Source of the DNA: Anticarsia gemmatalis
Lineage: Eukaryota; Arthropoda; Insecta; Lepidoptera; Erebidae
Reading direction: 5' to 3'
Assembly: GCF_050436995.1 (NCBI RefSeq)
Contig: NC_134747.1
Span: 6,083,501-6,147,500, forward strand
DNA: 64,000 nt
The stretch's first letter is position 1. Every line of letters starts with the position of its first letter. Positions 10,865 through 23,039 of the stretch are shown in pieces. A model generated the notes under the pieces. The model worked only from the letters and a program-made list of their open reading frames with translations, had not been told where the DNA came from and searched no databases. Made by a program: the position numbers and the translations under genes.

Positions 10865-12239
10865 CTGCACTAAATGTCAATGTACAAGGGCAATACACGA
10901 CAACTTGTCTACCTGACTCTACCCTATCACTTCCATGCTATATTTGTATCGATTTCTGTCACTGTACATTATCTAGTCACTATTATTCCTGAAATCCTGC
11001 AGAGGCAAACGCAATCAAAACTATTGTTCTTTATTTCTGTGAAAAAGATAGCATAAATGTGGTTAATATATATTGTAATCCTAATTTATGTCTATCAATT
11101 GATTAAAGGGGGGTTTTATCTACTTTTTCAACTTAAAACTACTCATAACACAAGAAATGGCTTATAACATTGATCAAATAAAGACCAATATTATGGTTCG
11201 ACAATGTGTTCGGAATTATTTGAGTGCTCATGAATTAATATGCATATCAGACATGTAAGTCCCTCGGGAGCTGAAACTTATTGACAGTATTACGTTGGTA
11301 AGAGGCATTACACCCGAGAATATATTGATTGATTATTTTAGATACAGTGAGGAAACATGAAGCTTTAAGTCTATTAAAATGTTCAACAAGGATTTATAAG
11401 TATGCTTGTCACTTATATGGCGATTTATTATTCGAGTACTTCAGATATTTGATAAAATATCTGAATTACTCGAATAACGAGAGGTTCGATTTATCAAAAA
11501 TGCATGTAACTTAACCTCTCTTAAATAATAAATAAGTATTACAACGTCGATACCCTGACCTTAAATATTTTACTTAGATAAAAATAAAGAAGTTTCCCGA
11601 AGCCTGGCCATAAAAATTCAACTTTCTAAGGGTTCCGTGATGACGTAAACCAATGGATTTTTATAATACACCAGTCCTTCACCCCACGGAGTTTGAACGG
11701 AACTTTAGGTCTCCCACGGGAGCCCTACAACTTACAGGGATAAAGAATATCTTATTATGTTAATCCGGGAACGGAAGCACCTTTACGCAAAAAAGGTCCA
11801 ACGTATCCACGCACTTTTAAGAGGGATCTGTAACGGATTTTCCATGGCGATAATAACATATAAAAATAACATTAAAACGTTATCTATTCTCTTGTTTTAC
11901 CAGAGATATGCGGAAATTCTCTTAATAAATCGTGGCGAGGATTTATGACGAGAGATCGAGAACAATTTAAATGTTAAGTCATTCACCCTGTTTTGCATTG
12001 TTGGGAGAATATATCGAAAACAAGAACACAAAGTGTTTCTACTGTTTATATTCTACAAGGGTCATTGTCATAACCGCATAAAATTGTGTTACAAGTGGAA
12101 AATGATAGTTTAAATGTTTATTAGGGAGCATAGTCTAATTTTATATTCAAGATGTTATTAACTATTTCATGATTACGTATTTAGAAATTCAGATAAAATA
12201 AAAATTAAATATATACAAAATAGTTTCGAAAGAAAAGTC
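10865..12239. other. Unique AT-rich DNA with one strong hairpin
   Basis: No gene is seen. The open frames at 10874-11056, 11329-11514 and 11757-11948 have no recognisable motif, and the second spans the 11428-11477 hairpin. A GC-richer, non-repetitive patch at about 11600-11740 could be regulatory. Confidence 0.4.
11428..11477. repeat. Inverted repeat, 23-bp arms, 4-nt loop
   Basis: Arms 11428-11450 and 11455-11477 pair with a single mismatch around the loop GATA. The size and near-perfect pairing resemble a small foldback or a short hairpin RNA precursor. No known microRNA seed was recognised by eye. Confidence 0.9.
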
Positions 12240-12243
12240 CGTC

Positions 12244-13763
12244 TCGGTGGACTGTTACTGTGCTGTCCTCTCACATAAATTTGTAAATATAAAAAAATAT
12301 ATATAATTGTGTTAGCCTTTAAGGATATTTTCCTAAACTAGACATTTTGTTTATCAAAATAAGTAAATGACAAAAAAATTGGATTAAAATCAAGACACTT
12401 CCTGCAGTCTAAAATAATGTTATTAAAAAAAACATCTATTCGATGGACTTATGTATTTACACTAGATAGCTAAGAAAAAAAAGAAATTTTGCGAACTGAA
12501 CGTTATTTATGAACACGTTATATACTCAGTTGCCCCCGTGTAGCGTCAGTTTCCTGTTGAACACGCACGAATAAAGTTACAGGTGATCGTAAGTAAATAG
12601 TTGGCTGTGTCAAAGTTGAGTGTGTCTTTTCGGTTCCTTCTGAATTTCGGTAATTAATATCTTAATAATTTATAGTTTTACATAATAGTTAAGAGTAATA
12701 TATGATTTATCATTATAGGCTTAACTGTAACATAACCTTAAACGAATGCTTGGTATGGGACATTTTGTTACGAAAGTATATGCGGTGGACATCTTTTCTG
12801 TGGACTTTCTTTAAATTTGTGTCCACCGAAAAGACGAATGTCCACCGAATAGATCAAATGTTACATATTTTGTCTTTTGCATCATCGTTTCGCATGAGAA
12901 TATTAACGCTTATTTATAAATTTTACTGCATACCTGATTATTCTATGTTACATTTTACGCATTTTATGTCCCTATGGTTTTAGTGTGTATGTATGTTTTG
13001 CAAGTTGCTGTTTTTTTGTTTGTGCCTTGTTTAGGATCTTGCTTGCTTTTTTCCGCCAAAAAAGACGCGAGCAGAAGAAATTAAGTATGAGGAAAGCAGG
13101 AAAACGACTTAAGGAAGATTTAATAGCCTTAGAAGAAAAGCGGAAGAAAGATAGAGAGTATAAGAAAAAATCGTAAAGAAAAATTAGGACTACTTAGGTA
13201 TAAATGATTTATCAGATAGACGTATGCCCGTGCCGAGTTCTATTCTCAGCCCCCTACCGAGTATGCCAAGCCCTCTTTTTAGTCCTAACTGGAGTCCAAT
13301 TGTTCAACAGCTGCTTCAGTCGATAGACAGGAAAAAGTCAGGACCGATATCTATTAGCCCCCAAATCAACGAATTTGAACCAAGCTGTTTCGTGTTTCTG
13401 CGTGGACTAAGAAGTCGAAAACGCCTAGAGTATACTGATATTTATTCCGACAGTTCAAGTTCTCCACCTGTATTAAGACCAGACACACCAAAAGAAGTGC
13501 ACCAGAAGCAAGTACAACATTTTTGGTCATCATCAGAGGATGAAAATATATTATCCACCGAAAATACATAATCTTTTCGGTGGACACAGTTAGATTATTT
13601 TTTTTTAATGTTTTATGACACCTCATTATGTTTTTGTTGATTTGTTTATAAATTAAAGAAGGTTTAATATTATTTAATGGTAAGTTAATTTGATTATGTT
13701 AATTAATTTCTTACTTAATTGCGATTTTAGTACATTCGGTAGACACCTATGTCTTTCCGGTAG
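12244..13763 (+). mobile_element. Probable degraded DNA-transposon unit with repeated TCGGTGGAC motifs
   Basis: The motif TCGGTGGAC, or its complement GTCCACCGA, occurs many times. Sites are 12244-12252, 12783-12790, about 12798-12805, 12821-12829, 12840-12848, 13553-13561 (shortened) and 13577-13585, with variants at 13736-13744 and 13754-13763. Several are arranged as facing pairs. They bracket a decayed coding region (13033-13571). Clustered inverted motifs on both sides of an ORF are what subterminal transposase-binding sites look like. No clean terminal inverted repeat or target duplication could be fixed, so the borders given are only the outermost motifs and the superfamily is unknown. 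Confidence 0.4.
13033..13571 (+). pseudogene. Frameshifted ORF: basic coiled N-part and Ser/Pro-rich C-part
   Basis: An acceptor-like tgccttgtttag (ending at about 13034) precedes a frame rich in Lys/Arg/Glu (ending …EEKRKKDREYKKKS, stop at 13174-13176) that looks like a basic helical segment. The reading then moves through two more frames in about 50 bases, with the short piece KNRKEKLGLLRYK in between. It settles into a 116-codon frame from the ATG at 13224 (MPVPSSILSPLPS…) with repeated S-P pairs, then SDSSSSPP and an acidic tail (SSSEDENIL) to TAA. The composition is continuous across the shifts, so this is best explained as one protein-coding region broken by small indels. The piece from 13224 could alternatively be a separate small gene. 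I do not recognise the family. It lies inside a cluster of repeated inverted motifs, so transposon origin is likely. Confidence 0.4.
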
Positions 13764-13765
13764 AA

Positions 13766-16489
13766 CAATAAAAACGTTTTTTTAAAATAACTTTTGTAAT
13801 TCTTTACTTTGATCTCAAACAACAATTTATATTTGTTTTGATTGATATCTTTTATTTAATAAATGTTTAATTCTTTGAAAAAACAATATTTTTTTATTTT
13901 TCTTATTTAGACCCTGTTTTGACAATGACCCACAAACGCTCTGAAGTCTTCTTAAAAATGCTATGGGTACTTTCGTGAGTGTTATTGTTTAGCCGTTTGG
14001 TCCGTACCCACCTATGTGGAAGGTATATGGTGCGCCATTCCGGTGCCTCTAATAATAAATGGTCAAGGCTGGTCGTAAAGCCGTAGCGTACGGCATCGCG
14101 GACACGTTGCCAACTTTACCAGGGGACCGGAACACATTAACACCGATCATATTTAGCCCACAATAAACCAAATTTTAATCGTTCCGCGGGTTAAGTGGTG
14201 CTACGCTACCTGTTCTGGATATTTGTATCCTTTGAAGAGCTTTTGTTTTGGAGGAACCTTGCAAGCAAGATATTTAGGGTAATAGATTCGGGACTATGTA
14301 AAATTTTTTTGTTAATTAAAAGGTTCTTAACTGATTTCTGACATGCATTGAAATATTTTTCTTGGCGTAAATTTTTCCAACCAGTACTACGTCATGTTAT
14401 TATTTTTGAATTACTTTGTTATGCTTAGTTGCTGACCGATGCGCTTCTATCTTCATTCGGCATATGAACTGATCAGAATATAGGTCAAAGGTAAATACCC
14501 GCACTGAGGAGCTACTCAAAAGCATCTCACCAAGAGAGGTATTCATATTCAGTTGCCAATCTATATAAAACACTTACCTTCATTTTGTAGTGAATACTAT
14601 ATGAAATTGAACCGGCTGATATTGAGTTCAGAGTGCAAGTTTCAATCAGTCTCCGAACCCAAACAGAGAGTCGTAAATCAAAATATTTTCCAAACATACC
14701 TTGAACGTATTCTAATACCGAACCTTTGCCTTCCATCTCGGCATATGAATGTTTATCTCGGAGATATTTTTTCTACCTTTTTATTTTATCCAGTCCCTCT
14801 GAATAAATAAAGAGAGCCGACGCCTGCACTAATTGAAGGCGAATTGCTCCACCCCAAGATATTGGCCTTCTTTACGTAGCATCACTTACATTATTACTAG
14901 ATTTGAATTGGTAATTAATTGGCTCTCTAGACGACACTAGGGCCTTCGGAACGCCAGCACACATTAAACTTGTTTTCGAACCGGGAATTTAATTAAAAAT
15001 AACAGAGAGTAAGTTACCCATGAAAAATGTTATAACTAGGTGAAAAGTTGTTCACACTTGAACTCATGTGGGATCCAAGTCATAAATTCGGAAAAAGTTG
15101 AAAACAAAAGTCGCCCAATGCACTTCCAGTTTGCATCTGCTGTTGTTGCGAAAATAAAAAGAGTTTTTTCTGTTTCACCATTCTCTGATTGCTTCCGGGA
15201 TTTTGTTATTGTAATAGAAAATGTTTCACTATTAATACTGTGTTGGTTGGAGTTGAACAAAGCTTTTTAAAACATATGAAAGTGGACGTTGTTTTGTTTT
15301 TCATTTACATACATACATGTCATTGGCTTTAACGAACGTGTTGATATCATTGTTGTTGGTAAAAAGTAATTAATTAATAAATTACATCAAAGTAATGACT
15401 TATTTAAAGCAAAAATATACTAAAAGCTATCTATTATCGAAATAGAACATTCACAAAACCAATCGCTCCTCGCTATTATAAATCCATTTCCCAATTCGCA
15501 TTTTATAAAAGAAAAATCAGAAACAAAACGACAGTTAACAAAGAAAATAGTGAAACATTGGAACGAATGGTCGATTACGCCATGGAGCGACACAGCGGCG
15601 CCGCGTTTAAAACTCCGCCTAATTAAATGAATGAAAACGAAACTCCAATGTTTTCATTCCATTTACAGTTTCTATGCTCCCCTCTCGTTTGAACGAACGG
15701 TCATATGCAAACTGTATTACGATATTTCAAATGAGACATCCGAAAAAAGGTGCGCTTTACGTTTTAATTTTAAGGATTTTGGTAACGTTGTATGCGTGTT
15801 TTTAAAAGGTTGATAATTTGGTAATTTAGAACGATTTTCCGGGAGTAGAATATATGTTTCTTCATTTTTATAGCCATTAATGTAATCGAGCTTTAATCTT
15901 TAGAAAAAAGTTATGCTTCGAATGTAATCATAACTTTTACAGCCCTTATTAGGTTCACTAAAATTATACGACAAGCTATCTTATTAACCTTAGATCGTAT
16001 ATCGTAAGATTACTCCATGATAAGTACTTAGACAAAATTAGAAAAGAAAGCCAGGCAAACAGACTACTTATAGAACAAAGCCGCGCCATTAATACGTCAA
16101 CACTTTTATAGCATCCTATTATTTCACAAGAAAAACAGCTATAACTCAAGTTATACGCCACAAAATATTATGCCTCTTATTTGCGTTATTAAAGCTTGTT
16201 ACTGAGGTCCTCTTTCAGGCCGAACTTTCCCCAGCTTGTTCATCAATTTGCATCAATGAAGGTTAGGCCTTATTACAAGATTTGTTCTTTATATCCCTAA
16301 CGAAGTCAGCTGAGTGTTTCAAATTTTATAAGCTACTACAATGCTTTTGTCGTCATCGTGAAAAGAAAAACTTAGAATAGAAATTTACCGTGAGCGTTAC
16401 CATTGTTTTTCGAAAGTGGGCTTAGTAGTTTTACAGGAAGGTAATATAATTAACACATTGGTGATATTTGTAAGGTTCGTACCAAGTAG
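13766..16489. other. Unique DNA, no gene confirmed
   Basis: A GC-richer patch lies at about 13990-14220. On the minus strand two strong donors (atgaag/gtaagtg near 14575, cgttcaag/gtatgt near 14696) and an acceptor (tttatttattcag near 14803) occur close together. The segments they bound contain stops in every frame, so at most a non-coding or 5'UTR exon is possible. The overlapping frames at 15036-15270 on both strands have no motif. Confidence 0.35.
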
Positions 16490-16568
16490 CCTTCTCTGGT
16501 GTCAGCTGTACCCTATGGGAAGAAGGCGTGATTTTATGTATGTGTGTACGCGTGTATGTATGCATGAT
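16490..16568 (+). repeat. SINE/LINE-like 3' tail, copy 1
   Basis: The core accctatgggaagaaggcg, then tgattttatg and a TGTA-rich tail, matches a tail I know from many lepidopteran genomes. Two more copies in the same orientation lie at 27612 and 47650. The parent element body is not recognisable upstream, so this is a 5'-truncated insertion. Confidence 0.6.
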
Positions 16569-19500
16569 ATTTGTAATTCTAGTACTTACGCTATTTATGC
16601 TCATACTAGTCTGAAACTGTTCAAACGAGGTCATAACGAATCTAAAAGAATGCAAAAAATAACCTATGTAAACTTTCAGACAACATTCAAATTCCGTTAT
16701 TTTAAAAAAGAACTATCCAAAGCAACTGCATAACAGTTGCATTTACAATCCCAAAGAGCGGAACGCGAAAAAGAGCGTTAATTCAATATTTACTTGGAAA
16801 TATTCAGGCATAAAATTTCTGTTAAAACTTAAATCAGTTTATTTGCTAGTCCGTCGAGGATAACACCATCCAGCGCGGAGTTCGAAAAGTCATTTGTGCG
16901 ATTATCTGTCTCGCGGAGCACATCAGCCCGGCATTGTATGTAAATCGAATTAATGACGGTGCACTTGATAGCCCTCTTTACTATATGAAACGGTGTGGGA
17001 ACGTGGTGCAAATTTCACGTGTGTTTTTTATTATAAATTGTTGGGATAGGATCGCCTGCGGTACTGAAATAGTTTGTAGTCGCGTGTAATTATGTTTGGT
17101 GAAGGTTAGTTTGGGAAAACTGATTAGTTTATTTTTTTATTATCAAGTAAAATGAAGTTTTGTTGATGGAAATAAAGGGATGATGCGTTTTTAAGACTTT
17201 AAATGTATTCCTTATATTTAAATTCTTCGTTACATTTAAAATATTTGCGATTTTAGCCGAGAAAACAATATCTATCAATATCAACTAATAGCAAGAGAAA
17301 AAATTAATAAGTGAAGGGTAGAATGCTAATGAACATCTAAGAAAATCCTGTACCCACCAAAATACAATAAGAAAGTTGAAAAAATAAAATATTTACCACT
17401 GACATCGGTAAATCATTCAGACAAACATAAAAGCTGACCTCACGACGTAATGCAATATTAAGTTCAATTACAGCTATATGTCTAATAAAAATAATAACAA
17501 GATAAAAGGGAAACAGTAAGAAAAATATATAAGACGTACTCAAAAACCGGCCAGTCCATTATCCGGGTTATTACCGGAGATGTAAGATATGGTCAGCAAA
17601 GTGTTTGCCCTCGGGGGAGGGTACCTCACTAAATTCCTTCACTTTACGTTGCGAGGTGCCCATTAAGATTATGAAATTATGAAGCCGGCCACTTGCCGAG
17701 ATTTGCTTCGTACGGTCACACTTAACTCCTCTGATTTAATTCTAACCACACTGGTTTCTGTATTTCTAATGTTTAGATTGTCATTTAAATGTGTTTGGTT
17801 TGTGTTGTTAATAGAATAACGTTGTAGATAGTTGATAAGGGCTCTTTATGTTAATACAAGTCTAAAAATAAATGTTTATTTTATACCATTTTCATTCAAA
17901 ATAATAGGTATAATTGTTGTTTTAATAAATGCAAATAAATATTTATTACTTACTTTATAGTGCATAATTGAATGTTGCTGTGTAATTATGCTATTAAATT
18001 AGGTTTTCGTAAAAGCAAAGTAAACGGTAAATATAATTATTTGACCTTTCCTACAACCGCAGCCGTAATAAGTGAGCTACATATTTCCACAGAAACGGAA
18101 CACGTTAGATATGCAATTACAATCACATGCATTATCGCCTTCATAAATAACACTACGTACAAATCGCTCCTCAGAATTCCAACTGGTATTATTAAATGAT
18201 TCCTCCTCTTCTCGCAACTGCTACTAAATTCTGAAAAGGGTTAAACAGTTATACAGAAGCCCGGTATCGACTATTATTTTTTATGTTAATACATAGGTAG
18301 GTAATGCGTTTCGACCCAAAACATAAAATGCGTAAGATAAAACCCTAACATCCTAGTTTAGTATGCAGACACGACAAAACACCGAGTTTAAATAATAAAA
18401 AATGAACCACTTACAAATAAAAAGGGCGAATCTAGGCCACTGCTAATTCTATGCTCGAGCCCCATCGCAAATTGTAATTTTCTCTTACCCTTATAACAGC
18501 AATTTATTTCATGATAAGAATCTTTTTTAGTCCTTGCAAAAAGGAATCTTTGTTCGAATCGAACATTCCTCGGGTTGATTACTAGGCGCCCAGGAGGCCA
18601 GATTTCATGAAGCCAATTGCCATTCACGCGCTGGCGAAAGTGATCGCGGGGGTGATATTATTTAAATGTAATCTTTTTTCGATACTTTTTAACCGTTTAT
18701 CTTAGTTACCTTTAAAAGCATGCTACACCTTACGCAAAACGTATTAGAAATCTTATAGACGCCGCCGAAGTCAAACGTTTAACGGATTATTGAGAGAATA
18801 AAATATACATGTATTGGCTGCGTATTTCTTTCTTATTGGATTTCCTTTTTGTGCGCTTAATGTAGAAGAAAACATTTTGTAATTGAATCAAGGAAGTGAA
18901 GGAAAACATACTTCCCGCACGAATAGTTAGAATCAATTGAGAGAAGTGGATTGCTATGGTATTTGTGGGCCAGCAACCTGTTAACGTTACTGGAAAACTC
19001 CACGAGAAAACATACTACCAACATATTGGCTACCAGAAGCCTTATAAGTATAGCTAAACAGCCAAAAATCAAGTAGAACTCGTATTAAAATACCAATAAA
19101 CCCTAATACATTTAGAAGTAGTAGTCTTAGTGCGGATAAGTAGAACTAATACCCAAAATAACGGCAGCGTAATTATTTAACAACATTTTGGAGTTCTTTT
19201 GGCTAACTGAGAGTACATATTCTGATCTAAAGCTACGAATTGTGTTCTATCTTAATAGACGCCGCGATTAAATAAATAATTATCATTGTTGTAATTTAAT
19301 CGCTTAGTTATAAACCTCTACTCAATCGCAAACTTAAAGATGAAAATTGAAGCATTAAATAAAAATCCTGGATTTTATATGGCCGCAAATTCATATTTAT
19401 TTTATTATTATTGCCAGCCAGTACCGTGAAATTTAATGGAACTGGACATCGAATTTTATAAAAATCTTCATTTCGAAAATTGGCCGTTTTACATTGGAAA

Positions 19501-22205
19501 GTTGGTGTAGTTCATAGTGAAATATGTGAAACAGTCGTTAATAGCATAGGGTGAGACCACACTAACACATTTTTTACATCATCCATATATATATTATACA
19601 GTTTTAAGCGTTGAAACGGTTCCTAACCGGAAAATTCCACTCAAATCGAAAAATAGCTTACATTCTAATACAGTTTTTTTTTAAACGTAAGCATATTTTG
19701 TATCTTATATAGGTTTTATACAGGTTTTCAACTAAGAATTTTTCGTACAAGCAATCAGAAGCGCCATGACATTTGTAACAAGCGAAATGGAGATGACTCC
19801 TAATAGTTTCTTGTTTGTTTACGTGTCTTTTACACCCATAACGTAAAACTTACAATAACTAATCAAGTAAATTTCTTTAATACAAATTGAAAAACTACAT
19901 AAAAAAAACGTTGGACACGAAAATTTCCCCAAATTACCAGTTAGAACATAACAAGGTAGTTGCAATTTCGTTTAACCTCTTTACCGAGCTAGTTGGCAGT
20001 GATTTAAGTGTGTTGATGGCAGGCAGTTGTGTATACTGCCTTAAGTAAATAGTTCGCGTGCCGGCTTCGCGGCGCCGTTGACAACGCCATAGCACGACGC
20101 ACTGCGGCAGACCACTCAATTCACTGCCTAGAAGCCTTCTATGCCTCCGCGTTCTGCCTTTAAAACACTTGTGCATTCTTTAATCATACTACTAAGACGA
20201 ACTACTACATTTTTGTCACTAGTGCCAATAATACTGTCATCGTTGCGGTTACATGTTGCTGCTTACATTTTTCACGAATTTTAATGTATTTTTTTTTATG
20301 TTGAATATTTTTTGTAAAATATTCATTTTTAAAGGGTTAATTACTCGATTCACTTGATCCGACTAAAGCGTTAAATGCCATTCATATATTTCCACGGACT
20401 CAAACTGATTTTTTAAATACGATTTTTTATAATTCTGTGAATTGACACGAAATTAGATAGGTACAATTAATAATGTCATTAATTATAAACCATTGAACAT
20501 ATAATAAGCTATATGTTATCATCTACAAACAAAAACAGTTTCAGTGAAGCAGATAAAAGTATAAACATTTCGCCTCGGGGTTGTTTATCAGAGCAGAAGT
20601 GACTGTAGGTGATGGAATGAATCCTAATCGTTTGTTGGTTTAGGACACGGTAATGGACCTCCGCTTGTTACTCGCACCATAAATGGCACGAGACAGTCGT
20701 AGCTCAATGCTTCAATACACTGCAGCAAATCAAAGAAAAGGGCTTTGCGAGCCACGTGCCGCATGTGCGCCGCTTCCCACGCTCTTTATAAGTGTCCTTT
20801 AATATTTCAACGTATGCGTAAAGCTGTGCATTTTCCAAAGCAAATCCTAAGAATTCTGTAAAAAGGTTCAGTAAAAAGGATAGACACGATGTCTCCATTT
20901 TATTATTCGTATAAATATTTCAAAACCGTTCGGATTCCGTTTGTGTTTATATATTTACGAAAGATTAAAAAAGCCCGATGTTTAGGGCCGAGTTTATTTA
21001 TATCATATAAATAATTCTTTGATGCTATTGACCTTTACCTAATCTATTATGAATACTCGGAGTAAAACCTTTTTCCGCAGATATAAAAGCTGCAGAATAA
21101 TAAAATCCCCGCGAACGGTTGACTTATGTTTATCAATTTAGACATCGTCAAAGAAGCGACGTCGCTCACTGCCGACGTATTATATTATAATGGAGCATGT
21201 TATGTCCTTATTCATTACATTCTTTGCACGTAAAAAATAAAACCTCCTCACAATCTTGACAGCTTTGTATGAGAAAATAACGTACCTAACTTATGTGTAA
21301 CTTGGAACCCGTGTGCGACCCAAACAAATTATTAATGTACAAAAAAGATACAAAGACTTGTTCCTAAGCTAAGTAACTCGGCTCAAGTACGTGATTTGAA
21401 ATATTTTTTTATTCCGTTTTCAAAATGAGAATTCAAACAGGGAAAACAATTCTTTTCATAACGCGTTCAGTTGTTTAGAACATTCGCCTCGGGTTCGGGC
21501 AATCGTCTAAACTAATAAACATCTGTTTTTATTACGGGTAAAAGCCTTGAGAAATGTATAAATCTTTTTGTAATAAATTGTGTTATGGTTATACGAAAAT
21601 TCCATATACATAGATATCGTTGGTATTCTAAGATCTCTGTTATTATGTAGTAATTTATCGAATCTAATATAAAATGTATTTTATCTTATATCACAATAAG
21701 TATATTTTTCCAAGTTAGCACTGCACGGGTCCCTCAAATATTTTATCTTGGAAACAATTTGTTTAAATTACGTCGATTTCGGTTCGATATGCTAATATAC
21801 AAGTCGGTATCGATATTCATTAGTAGGTAGTTGGGGGCGTGTTATTTTCGCGCGGCGTCGAAGTTATAATAACCTAACTAAATGACAGGCAGAGGGATAC
21901 TTAGCAAAACCATCAGGTATCTGTTTCTCATAAAGCCTACTCTCATTTTCGTTATGATGTTAATAAAAAGAAATGGAAAAGTTGGTCGTGTACGCGTCAA
22001 ATGAAAAAGTTATGGCACGTGATGATACTGCAAAGACAGTGGAGCCACCTGACGGTACACCAAACTAATTACAAACTCCCTAACTTCCTCAAACACTAAA
22101 ATATTCTCCTAAAAACGTCACCTCGCTACGTACTCGAATAGAATAATAAATTTTACTTTCTGTGTTCCTCTCGGAATTACCGACTGATGCATATCTTTGA
22201 CGAAA
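16569..22205. other. Long unique AT-rich interval, no gene seen
   Basis: No supported gene in 5.6 kb. GC-richer pockets lie at about 17570-17710 and 20040-20180, and the latter produces an 80-codon minus-strand frame without motifs. Small dyads occur at 19264-19303 (10-bp arms) and about 20303-20324 (9-bp arms). Nothing resembling transposon ends was found. It is probably intronic or intergenic. Confidence 0.4.
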
Positions 22206-22295
22206 CCCCTACTAATATTATGAATACGAAAGTAGATTTGTTTGATACTTGTTCACGGTTTCACAGTAAAAGCGAATGGAGTAGAGATTGACAAA
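22206..22295 (+). mobile_element. 5' fragment of a Lep1/Helitron-like repeat
   Basis: Ctactaatattatgaatacgaaagtagatttg… is the characteristic beginning of the lepidopteran ACTAATATTAT family, also seen at 33848. It runs directly into the first of three repeat units, and its usual CTAGT end is missing. It was therefore interrupted or truncated. Confidence 0.5.
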
Positions 22296-22300
22296 GAGGT

Positions 22301-22516
22301 ACATGAAAAATGCAATGCCATCAAAAACATTCTGTAAAAACCTCAAGTCTCGCCGTAAAAAGTTGTGAGATCTATATAATACCAAGTCGATTAATCTATT
22401 TAGTCTCTACTTAAAGGACCTTCTGTCTTAAGTTATTACGTATGTTATTATCATGCCAATTTAAAAAAAAATACCTTTAAAACAAATAGATCGACTTGGT
22501 CATCGCAAGGAAACAC
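22301..22516 (-). repeat. About 205-bp repeat unit A (inverted copy)
   Basis: Read on the minus strand, this is nearly identical along its length to units B (22595-22785) and C (22791-22989). It contains the hallmark words GGCATGATAATAACATACG, TTACGGCGAGACTTG and GATGGCATT. It is separated from B by about 80 bases, forming a long inverted repeat with it. I have no family name for it. Confidence 0.9.
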
Positions 22517-22594
22517 GAATTCGCCATTAACATTTCAGGAGCATTAACTTCTCGTCGTGCTGTGTAGTGTGATACATACTAATAATCAAATCAT

Positions 22595-22785
22595 GCGATG
22601 GCCAGGTCGGTCTATTTGTTTTAGACGTATTTTTTTTAAATTGGCATGATAATAACATACGTAATAACTTAAGACAGAAGGTCCTTTAAGTAGAGACTAA
22701 ATAGATTAATCGACTTGGTATTATATAGATCTCACAACTTTTTACGGCGAGACTTGCGGTTTTTACAGAATGTTTTTGATGGCAT
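22595..22785 (+). repeat. About 200-bp repeat unit B
   Basis: It is direct to C (period 203 bp) and inverted to A. Differences from C are mainly in the first 35 bases (ggccaggtcggtc against tgaccaagtcgatc) and at gcggt/gaggt near the end. Near its two ends the unit also has an inner inverted pair, CCAAGTCGAT…TAATCGACTTGG. Confidence 0.9.
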
Positions 22786-22790
22786 TTGTG

Positions 22791-22989
22791 TTTTCTTGCG
22801 ATGACCAAGTCGATCTATTTGTTTTAAAGGTATTTTTTTTTAAATTGGCATGATAATAACATACGTAATAACTTAAGACAGAAGGTCCTTTAAGTAGAGA
22901 CTAAATAGATTAATCGACTTGGTATTATATAGATCTCACAACTTTTTACGGCGAGACTTGAGGTTTTTACAGAATGTTTTTGATGGCAT
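22791..22989 (+). repeat. About 200-bp repeat unit C
   Basis: It is tandem to B and almost identical to the complement of A. The junction word tcttgcgatgacc is shared with the outer edge of A but not with B, so A and C appear to share the fuller left boundary. The high identity of the three copies indicates recent amplification or gene conversion. Confidence 0.9.
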
Positions 22990-23039
22990 CTCACTTCTTT
23001 TTGTAGAGCGAATAGAGCAAACATAAGTCCAATTTGTAT

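Noticed and set aside
12702..12983. 93-codon frame upstream of the decayed ORF
   Set aside because: Composition is AT-driven (Ile/Phe/Leu/Tyr) and it crosses the inverted TCGGTGGAC motifs; more likely element non-coding sequence.
14527..14810. Minus-strand exon suggested by two strong donors and an acceptor
   Set aside because: The segments between acceptor and donors contain stops in all three frames; at most a non-coding exon.
16212..16262. Acceptor ctctttcag followed by a short open block AELSPACSSICINE and GTTAGG
   Set aside because: The donor is weak and the block is too short to separate from chance.
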